Shown: positions 25,203 through 34,593, counted from the stretch's first letter. The stretch: DNA of 44,607 nt from Spirochaetota bacterium (GCA_029547205.1 JAKPPT010000093.1:1-44607); one strand, 5' to 3'. Program-made: numbers and translations. Notes: a model not told the origin generated them from the letters alone.

Positions 25203-26384
25203 ATGAAGAAACGTATATATATTCTGTCAGCAGTATTGCTTGCAGTTTTAGTAGTACTGTATGCGCAAAACCTTGATGCGTTGTCAGTTAAACCCGATGA
25301 TGTCCGCATTGAACAGCGGAATGATGGCGGTTATCATTTATTTATTAAAGCAAAACCTGGCATTGGAAGCGTTTTACTTACCGAAACCACACGTGATCCC
25401 GCCCTCAAAGAAGCAAATTACACATACCGTGCAGAAACATGGAACCCCATCAATGGTGATGAAAAGCGTATCCTTGATGGAAAAATGCTGGGTCCCGAGA
25501 GCAAATTATACTCCCTTATTGATTCGACACCAGAACCTGATGCACAGTTTGGGATGGCATTCCATATTTTTATACCTTGGGTAGTTATCTGGGGATACTC
25601 ATGGTCCCGAAATGGAAAGACATACATTACCGACGGCACATTTATTAATATTCGAGCTTTTGCAAAGCCCTATGCCGATTATTCAGGAGCTTTCAAAGAC
25701 AATCCGTATCTCATTGCAGTCACGCAACGGCCATTCGAGCGCCCTGCAACAGTATCGCAAGCCAATCCTGAACCAGCAGTGGAAAACCAGCAGCGGGAAG
25801 CTCCCCCTAAAGATATATTTATGGATGAAACCGTTAAGGCATTTGAGAATATTGCAGATGCAACCAAAGGTAAAACTGATTATTCATATGGAAAATCTGA
25901 TATTGTAGATGTACTTGCCCAGATTCTGGATTCGCTTAGCGGGGAAACGCTTGACCTTGTCATTTGTCTCGATGCGACCGATTCTATGGCCGATGATATT
26001 GATGCAATCAAAGACAAGCTTCCTGCAATGGTTAAGCAAAAGATTGGCAAATTTAAATCGTTTAGGCTAGGGCTCGTGCTCTATAAAGATTATTTTGAAG
26101 ATTTTGTCGTAAAAAAATATGATTTTACAAAAAATATAGACCAATTCACTCTCTGGGTGACAGGTGTCCGAGTGCAAGGAGGGCGAGATATTCCCGAAGC
26201 TGTTTATGAAGCACTCTATACAGCACTGTCAGAGTTTTCCTGGCAGGCAGAGACAAAGAGCATCATACTCATTGGAGATGCTCCTCCGCATCCGATTCCC
26301 CGCGGTAAAATTGATAGAGCCATGACAGAAGCACTGGCCAAACAACTGGGAGTATCTATCAGTACCATCATCCTGCCGCATTGA
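25203..26384 (+). CDS. Exported VWA-domain protein
   Basis: The product is 393 residues with a signal anchor or peptide (ILSAVLLAVLVVLYAQ). Residues about 25-195 are a beta-rich N-terminal region without a recognised family (NGDEKRILDGKML, FIPWVVIWGYSWSRNG). Residues about 250-393 are a von Willebrand A domain with a metal site: LVICLDATDSMADDI (MIDAS DxTxS-type, here DATDS), GGRDIPEAVYEAL and SIILIGDAPPH. Such domains bind proteins through a divalent metal. No strong ribosome-binding site was seen before the ATG. It is downstream of the GH3 gene by 56 bases and may share its transcript. Confidence 0.8.
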   Translation: MKKRIYILSAVLLAVLVVLYAQNLDALSVKPDDVRIEQRNDGGYHLFIKAKPGIGSVLLTETTRDPALKEANYTYRAETWNPINGDEKRILDGKMLGPESKLYSLIDSTPEPDAQFGMAFHIFIPWVVIWGYSWSRNGKTYITDGTFINIRAFAKPYADYSGAFKDNPYLIAVTQRPFERPATVSQANPEPAVENQQREAPPKDIFMDETVKAFENIADATKGKTDYSYGKSDIVDVLAQILDSLSGETLDLVICLDATDSMADDIDAIKDKLPAMVKQKIGKFKSFRLGLVLYKDYFEDFVVKKYDFTKNIDQFTLWVTGVRVQGGRDIPEAVYEALYTALSEFSWQAETKSIILIGDAPPHPIPRGKIDRAMTEALAKQLGVSISTIILPH

Positions 26385-26398
26385 TTACGAACAGTGCC

Positions 26399-26543
26399 TA
26401 GTGTCAGGAAGCTTGTGAATACAATACAGCAGCCCAATACAAGGTATATATTGTGCTGCTACCCACAATATATTGTACCCCTATCTCAATAATCGTCGAT
26501 TCAATGCTCAGCAATTAGTTTTTCACAATTTTCCTGACACAAA
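26399..26543. mobile_element. MITE-like element E7
   Basis: The left terminus TAGTGTCAGGAAGCTTGTGA starts at 26399. The right terminus TTCACAATTTTCCTGACACA ends at about 26543. It contains an imperfect hairpin (AGCAGCCCAATA with TATTGTGCTGCT) related to the perfect one in E2, and ACAATATATTGT as a perfect palindrome. E2 and E7 form one subgroup; both have the right end GACACAAAC. Confidence 0.65.
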
Positions 26544-26619
26544 CCATGAGCCATACTGCCAGGGTATGGCTTTTTTGCAGTTTTTGCCGATACTGATAGT
26601 AGTGTTGCTCTTTTTTATC

Positions 26620-26649
26620 TTTACAAGCATTTATTGGAAATAGTATAAT
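26620..26649 (+). promoter_or_regulatory. Probable promoter for the LysM-M23 gene
   Basis: TTTACA (26620-26625) and a perfect TATAAT (26644-26649) are separated by 18 bases. It is 37 bases upstream of the ATG at 26687. Confidence 0.6.
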
Positions 26650-26686
26650 ACGGGCAATCAGACAGAACACTGAACCAGGGGTAACC

Positions 26687-27628
26687 ATGAGAAAATATTC
26701 AGATGTACTATTGCAATATATAACACAGAAGTTTCCAATAATCATAATTGCTTCAGTTTTGTGTTTTTCTGTCATGTTACCTGGTTCAGCTATTATTACA
26801 GATAATCAGCTTGCAATGGGTTCTGTTTCACTTTCTGAACTTCCTCCCGAAGCTGGTATCAGTGAAACTGATGAAGATCTATCTTTGAGCGGGGATCTTT
26901 ATTATTTTACCTATATTGTAAAGAAAGGCGATACTATTTCTCAGATTGCTTCCAATTTCAATGTGTACCCTGATGCAATTATTACGCTCAATAATCTTAA
27001 AAGTACCAGATTTATTTCTGTTGGTACGGTACTAAAGATTCCTTCTATAAATGGCATTACCTATACGGTAACAGCTGGTGACACACTTGATAAAATAGCT
27101 GCAGCATACAATATTTCTGCTGAGCGTATTCAGGAAGTAAATATGGCTTCTGGTACAATACAGGGAGATCTTATTGCTGCTGGTAAGGTTATTTTTTTAC
27201 CGGATGCCAGATTGCCTAGCTGGACACTTAAAGAAATAAATGGAGATCTCTTTCTATGGCCTATCCGCGGATACATTACTAGCTGGTACGGCTGGAGAAG
27301 GGATCCTATTACCAATGCACGCTCATTTCATACAGGATTGGATATAGGTGCACCACTCGGTACTCCAGTACGTGCTGCAATGGATGGAACTGTTATAGCA
27401 GTTAATTTTTCAACGGGCATGGGTAACTATATTATAATCAAACACCGCAGTGGTTATAAAACACTCTATGCACATCTCAAGAGTGCTGTTGTCAGTGTTG
27501 GTGATTATGTAACAACATCCAACGTTATAGGCTATGTAGGAAATACCGGCTATAGTACTGGTCCGCACCTCCATTTTACGGTTTATAAAAACGGTTACAC
27601 TATCAATCCTATGGCGGTGCTCAAGTAA
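26687..27628 (+). CDS. LysM-M23 peptidoglycan endopeptidase
   Basis: The product is 313 residues. An N-terminal hydrophobic segment (about 17-40) is a signal anchor or peptide. Two LysM modules follow at about 65-115 (YIVKKGDTISQIASNFNVY) and 122-165 (YTVTAGDTLDKIAAAYNIS). The C-terminal M23 (LytM/NlpD-like) domain has the zinc ligands HTGLD (His and Asp) and GPHLHF (His of HxH), preceded by ITSWYGWRRDP. It is predicted to cut peptide cross-links of the cell wall or to activate other hydrolases. AGGGG precedes the ATG. Confidence 0.94.
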   Translation: MRKYSDVLLQYITQKFPIIIIASVLCFSVMLPGSAIITDNQLAMGSVSLSELPPEAGISETDEDLSLSGDLYYFTYIVKKGDTISQIASNFNVYPDAIITLNNLKSTRFISVGTVLKIPSINGITYTVTAGDTLDKIAAAYNISAERIQEVNMASGTIQGDLIAAGKVIFLPDARLPSWTLKEINGDLFLWPIRGYITSWYGWRRDPITNARSFHTGLDIGAPLGTPVRAAMDGTVIAVNFSTGMGNYIIIKHRSGYKTLYAHLKSAVVSVGDYVTTSNVIGYVGNTGYSTGPHLHFTVYKNGYTINPMAVLK

Positions 27629-27676
27629 GCTCAGAGCATTTGACAGCGCTTGTTTTTTGCAGTACGATAAATTTCA

Positions 27677-29419
27677 ATGACTGTACTGCATGGAATCGCT
27701 GCATCGGCCGGCATAGCCATAGCTCGTGCCTTTGTTTTGCATGATGATGAAAATCCAAAAGTTCCTCGCTATGCTATTACGCTTTCTGATGTAGAATCGG
27801 AATGGTCGCGTTTTATAAATGCTCTGGGCCGTGCGCGTGAAGAAATAATAGTTTTACGTGATAAAACAAAAAAAGAAACGGGTGATGAGCAGAGCGCAAT
27901 TTTTGACAGTCATTTGCTCATGCTCGATGATCCCGATTTGCATAACTCTATACAGAATTCATTAAAATCCACTCTCTATAATATTGAATGGGTCTTATAT
28001 CAGTATGCTGCAGATCTCATTCAGCAGATAGAAATGCTCGATAATCCTATCTTACAGGAGCGCAGCTCTGATATCTATGATGTGACCCACCGCATTTTGA
28101 ACCATCTCATGTACAGGGAACGTTTTTCACTTGCAGATATCAATCATGATATTGTGTTAATTGCTCACAACCTCTTGCCTTCAGATATTGTTTCTATGAA
28201 TAAGAAGCATATAAAAGCACTCGTGATGGATGCTGGAGGTAAAACAAGTCATACGGCTATTCTTGCACGTGCGTTTGAAATACCTGCTGTTTTGGGATTG
28301 GGAAATGTTACCCAGGCAATAAAAAATGATGAACTTATAATAGTAGACGGAGATAGCGGCGTCCTCTATGTCAATCCTGAACCTGAACAGCGCGCATACT
28401 ATGATGGGATAATTCGAAAAAAAGAACAAGCGCTCAAGGTTTTGCTATCAGAAATTAACCGTCCTGCTACCACACTCGATGGGAAAATATGTACCATAAA
28501 AGCGAATATTGAAATTCCTGAAGAAACCGCAGCTGTTAAAAAATATGGCGCAGAAGGCATTGGTTTGTTCAGGTCAGAATTTCTTTTCCTGCAATCAAAA
28601 CATGTTCCTGATGAAGAGGCACAGTTTCAGGCTTATAAAAAAGTATTGGAAGATCTTGCGCCTAAACCGGTTACCATCAGAACACTCGATTTAGGTGGCG
28701 ATAAGGTAGCACCAGAGCTTTTTATTAGCGAAGAGAAAAATCCGCTGCTGGGCTGGCGAGCAATACGTTATTGTCTTTCTGATACCGAACTGTTCCAAAC
28801 ACAATTGAGAGCGCTGCTGAGAGCTTCTGTGTATGGTGAACTTAAAATTATGTTCCCAATGATTTCGGGTGTGCAGGAAGTTGAATTAGCACTGGAACAA
28901 CTTGAGCAGGCAAAGGAATACTGCAGGAGTAAGGATATTGTAATTAAGGATACTATTCCTGTTGGAATTATGATAGAAATTCCTAGTGCCGCGCTCATCG
29001 CAGATATCCTTGCGCAAAAAGTTAATTTTTTTTCAATTGGTACTAATGACCTAATTCAGTATACCATCGCAGTTGATCGTGGTAATGAAAAAGTTGCCTA
29101 TCTTCACGATCAATTTCATCCAGCAGTTTTACGCTTGATTCGTCACATTATCGAAGAAGGACACAAGGCTGGAATTTCAGTGGGCATGTGTGGGGAAATG
29201 GCCAGCGATCCGCTTGCTCTGCCGCTGCTGCTGGGATTTGGGCTTGATGAGTTTTCTATGTCCGCAATCTCAGTACCTCGTACGAAGCAGATTATTCGTT
29301 CATTACAGTATAACGAGGCAAAGGAACTAGCAGAGTATTCGGTAGCACTTGAAAATTCTGCAAAAATAGTGTCACATATAAAAAATTATCTTTCTGATAA
29401 AATTTCCGACACCATATAA
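27677..29419 (+). CDS. ptsI: Phosphoenolpyruvate-protein phosphotransferase (enzyme I)
   Basis: It transfers phosphate from phosphoenolpyruvate to HPr in the cytoplasm. The product is 580 residues, the usual length. The phosphorylated His is H192 in GGKTSHTAILARAF. The barrel part carries GIGLFRSEFLFL (phosphate-binding Arg), NPLLGWRAIRYCL and FFSIGTNDLIQYTIAVDRGN. The active-site Cys is in VGMCGEMASDP. No HPr or sugar-specific component is in the window, so it may serve regulation rather than transport. The ATG at 27677 has no good ribosome-binding site but gives the expected N-terminus. It is 48 bases after the M23 gene and upstream of der. Confidence 0.97.
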   Translation: MTVLHGIAASAGIAIARAFVLHDDENPKVPRYAITLSDVESEWSRFINALGRAREEIIVLRDKTKKETGDEQSAIFDSHLLMLDDPDLHNSIQNSLKSTLYNIEWVLYQYAADLIQQIEMLDNPILQERSSDIYDVTHRILNHLMYRERFSLADINHDIVLIAHNLLPSDIVSMNKKHIKALVMDAGGKTSHTAILARAFEIPAVLGLGNVTQAIKNDELIIVDGDSGVLYVNPEPEQRAYYDGIIRKKEQALKVLLSEINRPATTLDGKICTIKANIEIPEETAAVKKYGAEGIGLFRSEFLFLQSKHVPDEEAQFQAYKKVLEDLAPKPVTIRTLDLGGDKVAPELFISEEKNPLLGWRAIRYCLSDTELFQTQLRALLRASVYGELKIMFPMISGVQEVELALEQLEQAKEYCRSKDIVIKDTIPVGIMIEIPSAALIADILAQKVNFFSIGTNDLIQYTIAVDRGNEKVAYLHDQFHPAVLRLIRHIIEEGHKAGISVGMCGEMASDPLALPLLLGFGLDEFSMSAISVPRTKQIIRSLQYNEAKELAEYSVALENSAKIVSHIKNYLSDKISDTI

Positions 29420-29466
29420 CAGATTCTTGAGCATGCAATGCTTACGAACAAACCAGGAACTAAACG

Positions 29467-30864
29467 ATGAATAAACATACTGATAGTACGCCGGAAACAG
29501 ATAGCAGTGCTCCTAAGCGATGGAAAAATTTACCACTTGTTGTAATTGCAGGTCGTCCTAATGTTGGAAAATCAACATTGTTTAACCGCATCTTAGGGCG
29601 TAGAAAAGCTATTGTGGATCCAACACCAGGTGTTACACGGGATCCTATTGAAGATTACTGGTATCCTCATGGATGTGAAATGCCGGTACAGCTTATCGAT
29701 ACAGGAGGTCTGCGACTTGATCCTGATGCGCTCGACCGGCTTGTGGCTGAAAAAAGCTGGGAGTTTATTAAAAAAGCCGATGTTGTACTATTTCTGGTGG
29801 ATGCAGCGAACATAACGCCCGAAGATGAAGAATTTGCAGAAAAGCTCAGAAAGTATGCTAATAAACTCATTCTCGTTGTTAATAAAGTTGATGCTCCTGA
29901 GCGAGAAAGTATGGCATGGAATTTTGCCCGCTGGGGATTCCCTGCTATGGTTCCTATATCTGCTGAGCATGCGAGAAATATCGATGAGTTAGAGGAAGCT
30001 ATTCTCTGCAGGTTAGACTGGTCACATGCTCAACCAGAGGTAGAAGAACAAAAATCGATTAAGCTTGCAATAATGGGTAAACCAAATGTCGGAAAATCGA
30101 CACTGCTCAATCGATTGCTTGGTGTTCAAAAGTCTATAGTCAGTGATATACCGGGGACCACGCGGGACGTAATAGAAGGACAGTTTCACTATCGTGACTA
30201 CGAAATCACTATTCTTGATACAGCCGGTATTCGTAAAAAGAGCAAGGTAACAGAATCGGTCGAATACTATTCAGTTAATAGATCTATCAAAACAATTGAG
30301 CAATCCGATATAGTACTCCTCCTTATTGACAGCATCGAGGGTCTTTCTGATCAAGATAAAAAGATTACTGAGCTTGCAGTAGAAAAGGGCAGACCGGTCA
30401 TATTTGTTCTCAATAAATGGGATAAAATGCCTGCTATTGGTAACGCATTCAATGCAGCAAAGGATAAACTATACTATAATTTTGGTCAGATGGCTTATGC
30501 GCCTGTGCTCAACATATCAGCAAAAGAAGGAAAAGGTATAGAGAAGCTCCTTGAAATGGTTATTAAAATTTATAAGGAGCTCACGACACGAATTGAAACT
30601 TCACGGCTCAATCGTGCAGTACGCGAATGGGTGCAAAACAATCCGCCTCCTATCAGCAAGGGTGTCAGGTTTAAACTACGGTATGCTGTGCAAACGGGAG
30701 TCAACCCGGTTCAGTTTACGTTTTTTATTACTAAACCTGAACTGGTGAGTGAGACCTATAAGCAATTTATCAAGAACAAAATCCGCAGTGAACTGGGGCT
30801 TTCGCACATACCGATACTGATGAATCTCAAGCCCTCGCGCAAACAGTTTGAAGCACTGGAGTAA
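29467..30864 (+). CDS. der: Ribosome-assembly GTPase Der (EngA)
   Basis: It is an essential GTPase for 50S subunit assembly. The product is 465 residues. Two tandem G domains are seen: first P-loop GRPNVGKSTLFN (about 29-40), DTGG and NKVD; second P-loop GKPNVGKSTLLN (about 202-213), DTAGIRKKSKV and NKWD. The C-terminal KH-like domain (about 380-465) ends with GLSHIPILMNLKPSRK. There is a hydrophilic N-terminal extension of about 20 residues before the first G domain. A MerR-like gene follows 6 bases after the stop. Confidence 0.98.
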   Translation: MNKHTDSTPETDSSAPKRWKNLPLVVIAGRPNVGKSTLFNRILGRRKAIVDPTPGVTRDPIEDYWYPHGCEMPVQLIDTGGLRLDPDALDRLVAEKSWEFIKKADVVLFLVDAANITPEDEEFAEKLRKYANKLILVVNKVDAPERESMAWNFARWGFPAMVPISAEHARNIDELEEAILCRLDWSHAQPEVEEQKSIKLAIMGKPNVGKSTLLNRLLGVQKSIVSDIPGTTRDVIEGQFHYRDYEITILDTAGIRKKSKVTESVEYYSVNRSIKTIEQSDIVLLLIDSIEGLSDQDKKITELAVEKGRPVIFVLNKWDKMPAIGNAFNAAKDKLYYNFGQMAYAPVLNISAKEGKGIEKLLEMVIKIYKELTTRIETSRLNRAVREWVQNNPPPISKGVRFKLRYAVQTGVNPVQFTFFITKPELVSETYKQFIKNKIRSELGLSHIPILMNLKPSRKQFEALE

Positions 30865-30870
30865 CAGAGT

Positions 30871-31236
30871 ATGGCAGAAGGACTTTCAACCATGGATATG
30901 GAAGCACTTCTAGGAGTACCCGAATATACCATTTTGTATTGGGAACGCTGCCTTCCGCTCGTAATGCCCAGGAAGCAATTTGGACGGCGTCAGTTTAGTG
31001 TTGCAGATGCCTGCCTCCTGCTCCGCATGAGGCATTACGTTGTAGAAAAAAATCTCAATCCTTCACGTGCAAGTGATAAAATTGTAGAAGAACGCATACA
31101 TGCTAACAGACCAGAAATCCACGCTTTACATGAACTGCGCTGTGAAATAATTACCCTGTATAAAGAGTTTGTTCATTATAAAAACGCTCGAAAACGACCA
31201 GCTGCACTATACGAAGAAACCTCTGTGCACTTGTAA
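30871..31236 (+). CDS. MerR-like helix-turn-helix protein
   Basis: The product is 121 residues. The first 70 residues resemble a MerR winged-helix DNA-binding domain: MDMEALLGVPEYTILYWERCLPLVMPRKQFGRRQFSVADACLLLRMRHYV, in which YTILYWER and the GRRQFS wing are typical. The remaining 50 residues are helical, with no cysteine-rich or ligand-binding part. It begins 6 bases after der, with GGAG in the end of der as likely ribosome-binding site, so it belongs to that operon. Related short MerR-like proteins occur next to der in other treponemes; this is from memory and unchecked. Confidence 0.78.
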   Translation: MAEGLSTMDMEALLGVPEYTILYWERCLPLVMPRKQFGRRQFSVADACLLLRMRHYVVEKNLNPSRASDKIVEERIHANRPEIHALHELRCEIITLYKEFVHYKNARKRPAALYEETSVHL

Positions 31237-31337
31237 TAAAACAGACATACCAGCATACATAGACCTAATTTCCGGACTGTATTATACTCAATACGACATA
31301 CGATTATACAATATTCGTTGAACAGAAAGGACAAATC

Positions 31338-32618
31338 ATGAGCAATCCAGCTATTAAAAATCTTTGCACGTTTATTGATGCAGCACCAACACCATACCAT
31401 ACCGTCGATGCTTCGATTGCAATGTTAAGTACAGCAGCAGCAGTCAAGCTTGAAGAACATGAACCATGGAAACTTGAACCGGGCACGTTGTATTATGTAA
31501 CGAGAAAGCCAGCGGGGCTCATAGCATTTCGTATTGGTACCGAACGCTTGAGTGGGTTTGTAGTTGCTGGTGCTCATAATGATGTTCCGGCACTTAAGCT
31601 GCGGTTAGAAAAAAAAGTAATTCAGCGTGGCATGGAACGCCTAGCTGTCGAGGTCTATGGTGGTCCAATACTGGCTACCTGGCTCGATCGGCCGCTTGCC
31701 ATAGCTGGTATCGTAATGCTTAAAACAAACCAGGGTGTTGAACAGCGGTTATTCAATAGTGTTAAACCAGTAGCGGTAATCCCTAACCTTGCCATCCATC
31801 TCAATCGTGATATTAACAAAGGGTTTGAATACCTTGCGCATCAAACATTGTTACCACTGGTTGCAGAATCCGAAGGTGCAAATAATTCCTGGATAGTTCG
31901 ATATCTGGCTCGTGAGCTTGATTGCAGCGAGGCAGATATTCTTGCCAGTGATCTTTCGCTCTATGATGCGGAAAAAGCCTTTTTATTTGGACCCGATGAA
32001 GAATTCCTCTCCAGCCCACGTATCGATAATCTTGAAGGATGCCACGCTGTTCTTGAAGCACTCTGCAGTGCACGTACTGGAAAGCAGACGCAAGTATCTG
32101 TTTTGTTCAATTCCGAGGAAATTGGATCTCGGACGCTCGAAGGAGCAGATTCTTTTTTCCTCAGGGATATTCTGGAAAGAATAATACTGGCACAAGGTGG
32201 GACGCGTGAAGATTTTCTGAGAGTATTAAGTCTCTCCTTCTGTGTTTCTGTTGATGGTGCACAAGCCTGGCATCCTGGTTTTGCCGATAAGTTTGATGAG
32301 ACCTATGCGCCATTGCTCAACAAAGGTCCTGCGATAAAATTAAATGCTAACATGCGCTATACAAGTGATGCTGAAAATTCTGCCCGTATCGTTTCTTTGT
32401 GTAAGAACGAAGGAATACCCTGCCAGTTGTTCAGAATGCGCGCAGATCTTCCGAGCGGCACGACTATTGGTCCTTTAACGACATCTACGCTCGGTGTGCC
32501 CGGCGTTGATATAGGAATCCCAATGCTTGCAATGCATTCTGCACGTGAGCTTGCTGGAACAAAAGATCATGAACAGTGCATAAAACTCATCAAAACTGTT
32601 TTTGAGCAAGGGGTATAG
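31338..32618 (+). CDS. apeB: M18 family aminopeptidase
   Basis: It is a dinuclear-zinc aminopeptidase that removes N-terminal acidic or neutral residues in the cytoplasm. The product is 426 residues, normal for M18. Metal and catalytic residues: His in GAHNDVPALKLR, Asp in SPRIDNLEGCHA, the Glu pair in FNSEEIGSRT, Asp in SVDGAQAWHPGF and His in MLAMHSARELAG. AAAGGAC lies 7 bases before the ATG. It is followed by a strong bidirectional terminator. The gene symbol is used in the family sense. Confidence 0.94.
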   Translation: MSNPAIKNLCTFIDAAPTPYHTVDASIAMLSTAAAVKLEEHEPWKLEPGTLYYVTRKPAGLIAFRIGTERLSGFVVAGAHNDVPALKLRLEKKVIQRGMERLAVEVYGGPILATWLDRPLAIAGIVMLKTNQGVEQRLFNSVKPVAVIPNLAIHLNRDINKGFEYLAHQTLLPLVAESEGANNSWIVRYLARELDCSEADILASDLSLYDAEKAFLFGPDEEFLSSPRIDNLEGCHAVLEALCSARTGKQTQVSVLFNSEEIGSRTLEGADSFFLRDILERIILAQGGTREDFLRVLSLSFCVSVDGAQAWHPGFADKFDETYAPLLNKGPAIKLNANMRYTSDAENSARIVSLCKNEGIPCQLFRMRADLPSGTTIGPLTTSTLGVPGVDIGIPMLAMHSARELAGTKDHEQCIKLIKTVFEQGV

Positions 32619-32661
32619 GGTTCCCAGGAGCAAGGAGTATAGGGATTGTAAGGCATGTATG

Positions 32662-32700
32662 CAAAAAAGAGCTGCCCGTAGTGGACAGCTCTTTTATTTT
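32662..32700. terminator. Bidirectional terminator between aminopeptidase and LysM gene
   Basis: AAAAGAGCTG (32665-32674) pairs perfectly with CAGCTCTTTT (32686-32695), with a T-rich tail on the plus strand (TTTTATTTT) and an A-run before it that gives a U-tract on the minus strand. It can serve both convergent genes. Confidence 0.85.
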
Positions 32701-32718
32701 AATCACATGCCTGTTGTG

Positions 32719-33411
32719 CTATTTTTGATCAAATATTGGGTAGGTTAACTTTGGGTCATAGGTGCCTTCACGAAGCTCCCCTCTGATTGAGGGAATTACG
32801 AGCAGGGTACCAGGACGAACAAGATTAGGATTGTTCGGATCGGGGAGCTTCCGTTTGTTAGCTTCATAGATTACAGTCCACATGAGCGGGTTATTATAAA
32901 TAAATGGCAGTGCTGCGATGCGCCAGAAACAATCAGTGTCTTTGCTTCGTTCTATGACAATATAGTAGGCAGGAAACTTAACCGGCGGTTTTATATCAGC
33001 AAGGCTTACGAGTACTGCTTCGGCAAACTGTTTAGCACTGAGATAGTTTTCTGCAGCGTACTCTGTCTTTGCTGTTTCCATACTTGTTTGCGCTGCTGTA
33101 TATTCTGCTGGATACCAGCGAGATGCCTCTATGCTATCGGCATACACAATGCGCTCTTCTGCACGGAGTAATGCCTCGTCCGCAGCTCGTTTTGCAAGCA
33201 TTTTTGCTACATAGAGGTCAGACATTTTTGCATATTCCTGTGCCTGAGCAGCAAGGTCAGCAGCCATATCATAATCGCCATTGTCAAAAGCTTCCTGTGC
33301 CTGAGTGAGGAGTTCCTGGCTTTTTACAAAGTATTCATTATGATAGATGTCCTGAGCAACGAGCAAACAAGCTAAGAGAGTAAATATACTGATAAATATT
33401 ATACGTTTCAT
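32719..33411 (-). CDS. Exported protein with TPR-like helical repeats and LysM-like C-terminus
   Basis: The start is ATG at 33411-33409, because AGGAGG lies about 7 bases before it and a signal peptide begins there (MKRIIFISIFTLLACLLVAQ); the frame is open upstream. The product is 230 residues. Residues about 25-125 are alanine-rich helical pairs (LLTQAQEAFDNGDYDMAADLAAQAQEYA). Residues about 150-215 look LysM-like: DCFWRIAALPFIYNNPLMWTVIYEANKRKLPDPNNPNLVRPGTLLVIP. It is one base after the lipoprotein gene upstream in the same operon, and shares the repeat style of that protein. Confidence 0.83.
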   Translation of the reverse strand: MKRIIFISIFTLLACLLVAQDIYHNEYFVKSQELLTQAQEAFDNGDYDMAADLAAQAQEYAKMSDLYVAKMLAKRAADEALLRAEERIVYADSIEASRWYPAEYTAAQTSMETAKTEYAAENYLSAKQFAEAVLVSLADIKPPVKFPAYYIVIERSKDTDCFWRIAALPFIYNNPLMWTVIYEANKRKLPDPNNPNLVRPGTLLVIPSIRGELREGTYDPKLTYPIFDQK

Positions 33412-33412
33412 A

Positions 33413-34465
33413 TTAGTTTCCTCCTGCTCCAGCTTCGTCAATGATAGTCTGGCTTTCCTGTTGTTTTTGCTGTGCTGCCTGCATTGCTGCTTCTGCCTTT
33501 GCTCGTTTTTCTGCTGCTTTTTGGTAGATTGCTGCAAATAATTGCTGTGCCTGACTATAGAGCATTGCAGCATATTCATATTCACCTTTAGCATATGCTT
33601 CATTTGCTGCGTTTAAAATAGCAAGAGCTGTTGAATACTCTTCCCGGAGCGATACAGCAGCTTTTATACTGTCGGCTTGTGCTTTGACAGTGAGTGTATC
33701 CTGTTTTTTACTGCCAGCCTGTAATTCCCATCCTTTTTGTAAAACAAGATTATACCGGAGGAGGCTTTCTTCGATGAGGTCACGTGCCTTTTGGGGATCT
33801 TTTTCTGCATCGCCCTGAGCGAGCTTTTCTTCGGCAAGATTGAAATTTCCGTTATCCATATTTTCAAACTTAAGTTCAACGATGCGGTCGCGTACCGATA
33901 GTGCTTTAGATCGCTTGCCAGCAATATCGTAATAGAGATACGCCTCATCATACAGGGCTTTTGCTGTTTCAAAATCACCATTTTTGTAGGCTTCCTGTGC
34001 GCGGGCGTACAGCTCATCGGCCTTTGCAAATAGTTCTGATGATTTTTCTTGAGCTTTCAAATCGATTGCAGCTTGTTTGGCTTCATCAGCAAGCTTTTGG
34101 TTTTGTTCTGCTCCGCGCTGGAGCACTAACTGGATGAGAGCAGTAAAAAGTGGTTTTGCTGTTTCAAATTCTGTCTTTGCAGTATCAAGATCGTTTGTTT
34201 CAAAAGCAGAAGTTCCAGCTACATAGTGTTTATCAGCTTCGTTCCATTCTTGTTCTGTAAGTTTTGGTGCTTCAAGATCAAATGCTTTTTTGCGTAGCGC
34301 GAGCACTTCTTCCTGCAATTTTTTTACTGCATCAACTTTTGATGTATCTACTGTTATCACTGGTTGAGGAGTAGTATCGGGTTTGGGTGGTGTAGGTTTG
34401 GTTTGACAGGCGGATAGTAAAACCAGACCAGCCAGCAGTATAACTACTGGTCGAGTAACTTTCAT
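33413..34465 (-). CDS. Lipoprotein with alanine-rich TPR-like repeats
   Basis: The start is ATG at 34465-34463, with GGAGG 6 bases upstream. The product is 350 residues. The signal has a lipobox (AGLVLLSAC) and a proline-rich linker (TKPTPPKPDTTPQP). The rest is helical, with repeated blocks of about 40-50 residues such as YVAGTSAFETNDLDTAKTEF, YARAQEAYKNGDFETAKALY and NAANEAYAKGEYEYAAMLYS, plus a lysine/alanine-rich coiled end. These suggest a scaffold in the envelope. It forms a two-gene operon with the LysM-like protein. Function unknown. Confidence 0.82.
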   Translation of the reverse strand: MKVTRPVVILLAGLVLLSACQTKPTPPKPDTTPQPVITVDTSKVDAVKKLQEEVLALRKKAFDLEAPKLTEQEWNEADKHYVAGTSAFETNDLDTAKTEFETAKPLFTALIQLVLQRGAEQNQKLADEAKQAAIDLKAQEKSSELFAKADELYARAQEAYKNGDFETAKALYDEAYLYYDIAGKRSKALSVRDRIVELKFENMDNGNFNLAEEKLAQGDAEKDPQKARDLIEESLLRYNLVLQKGWELQAGSKKQDTLTVKAQADSIKAAVSLREEYSTALAILNAANEAYAKGEYEYAAMLYSQAQQLFAAIYQKAAEKRAKAEAAMQAAQQKQQESQTIIDEAGAGGN

Positions 34466-34593
34466 AATTACCTCCATACGTAAAATATTTACGATTGTTC
34501 TTAATTAAGCTAAAGAACATGTACTAAAGATAACATATACTTTCAATTTTGAAAACATAAACGGTAAAGATATGAATATTTGTATAAAAAAAT

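Noticed and set aside
26385-26686. Possible small RNA gene in element E7
   Set aside because: The hairpins are explained by the element family; no promoter and terminator arrangement was seen within it.
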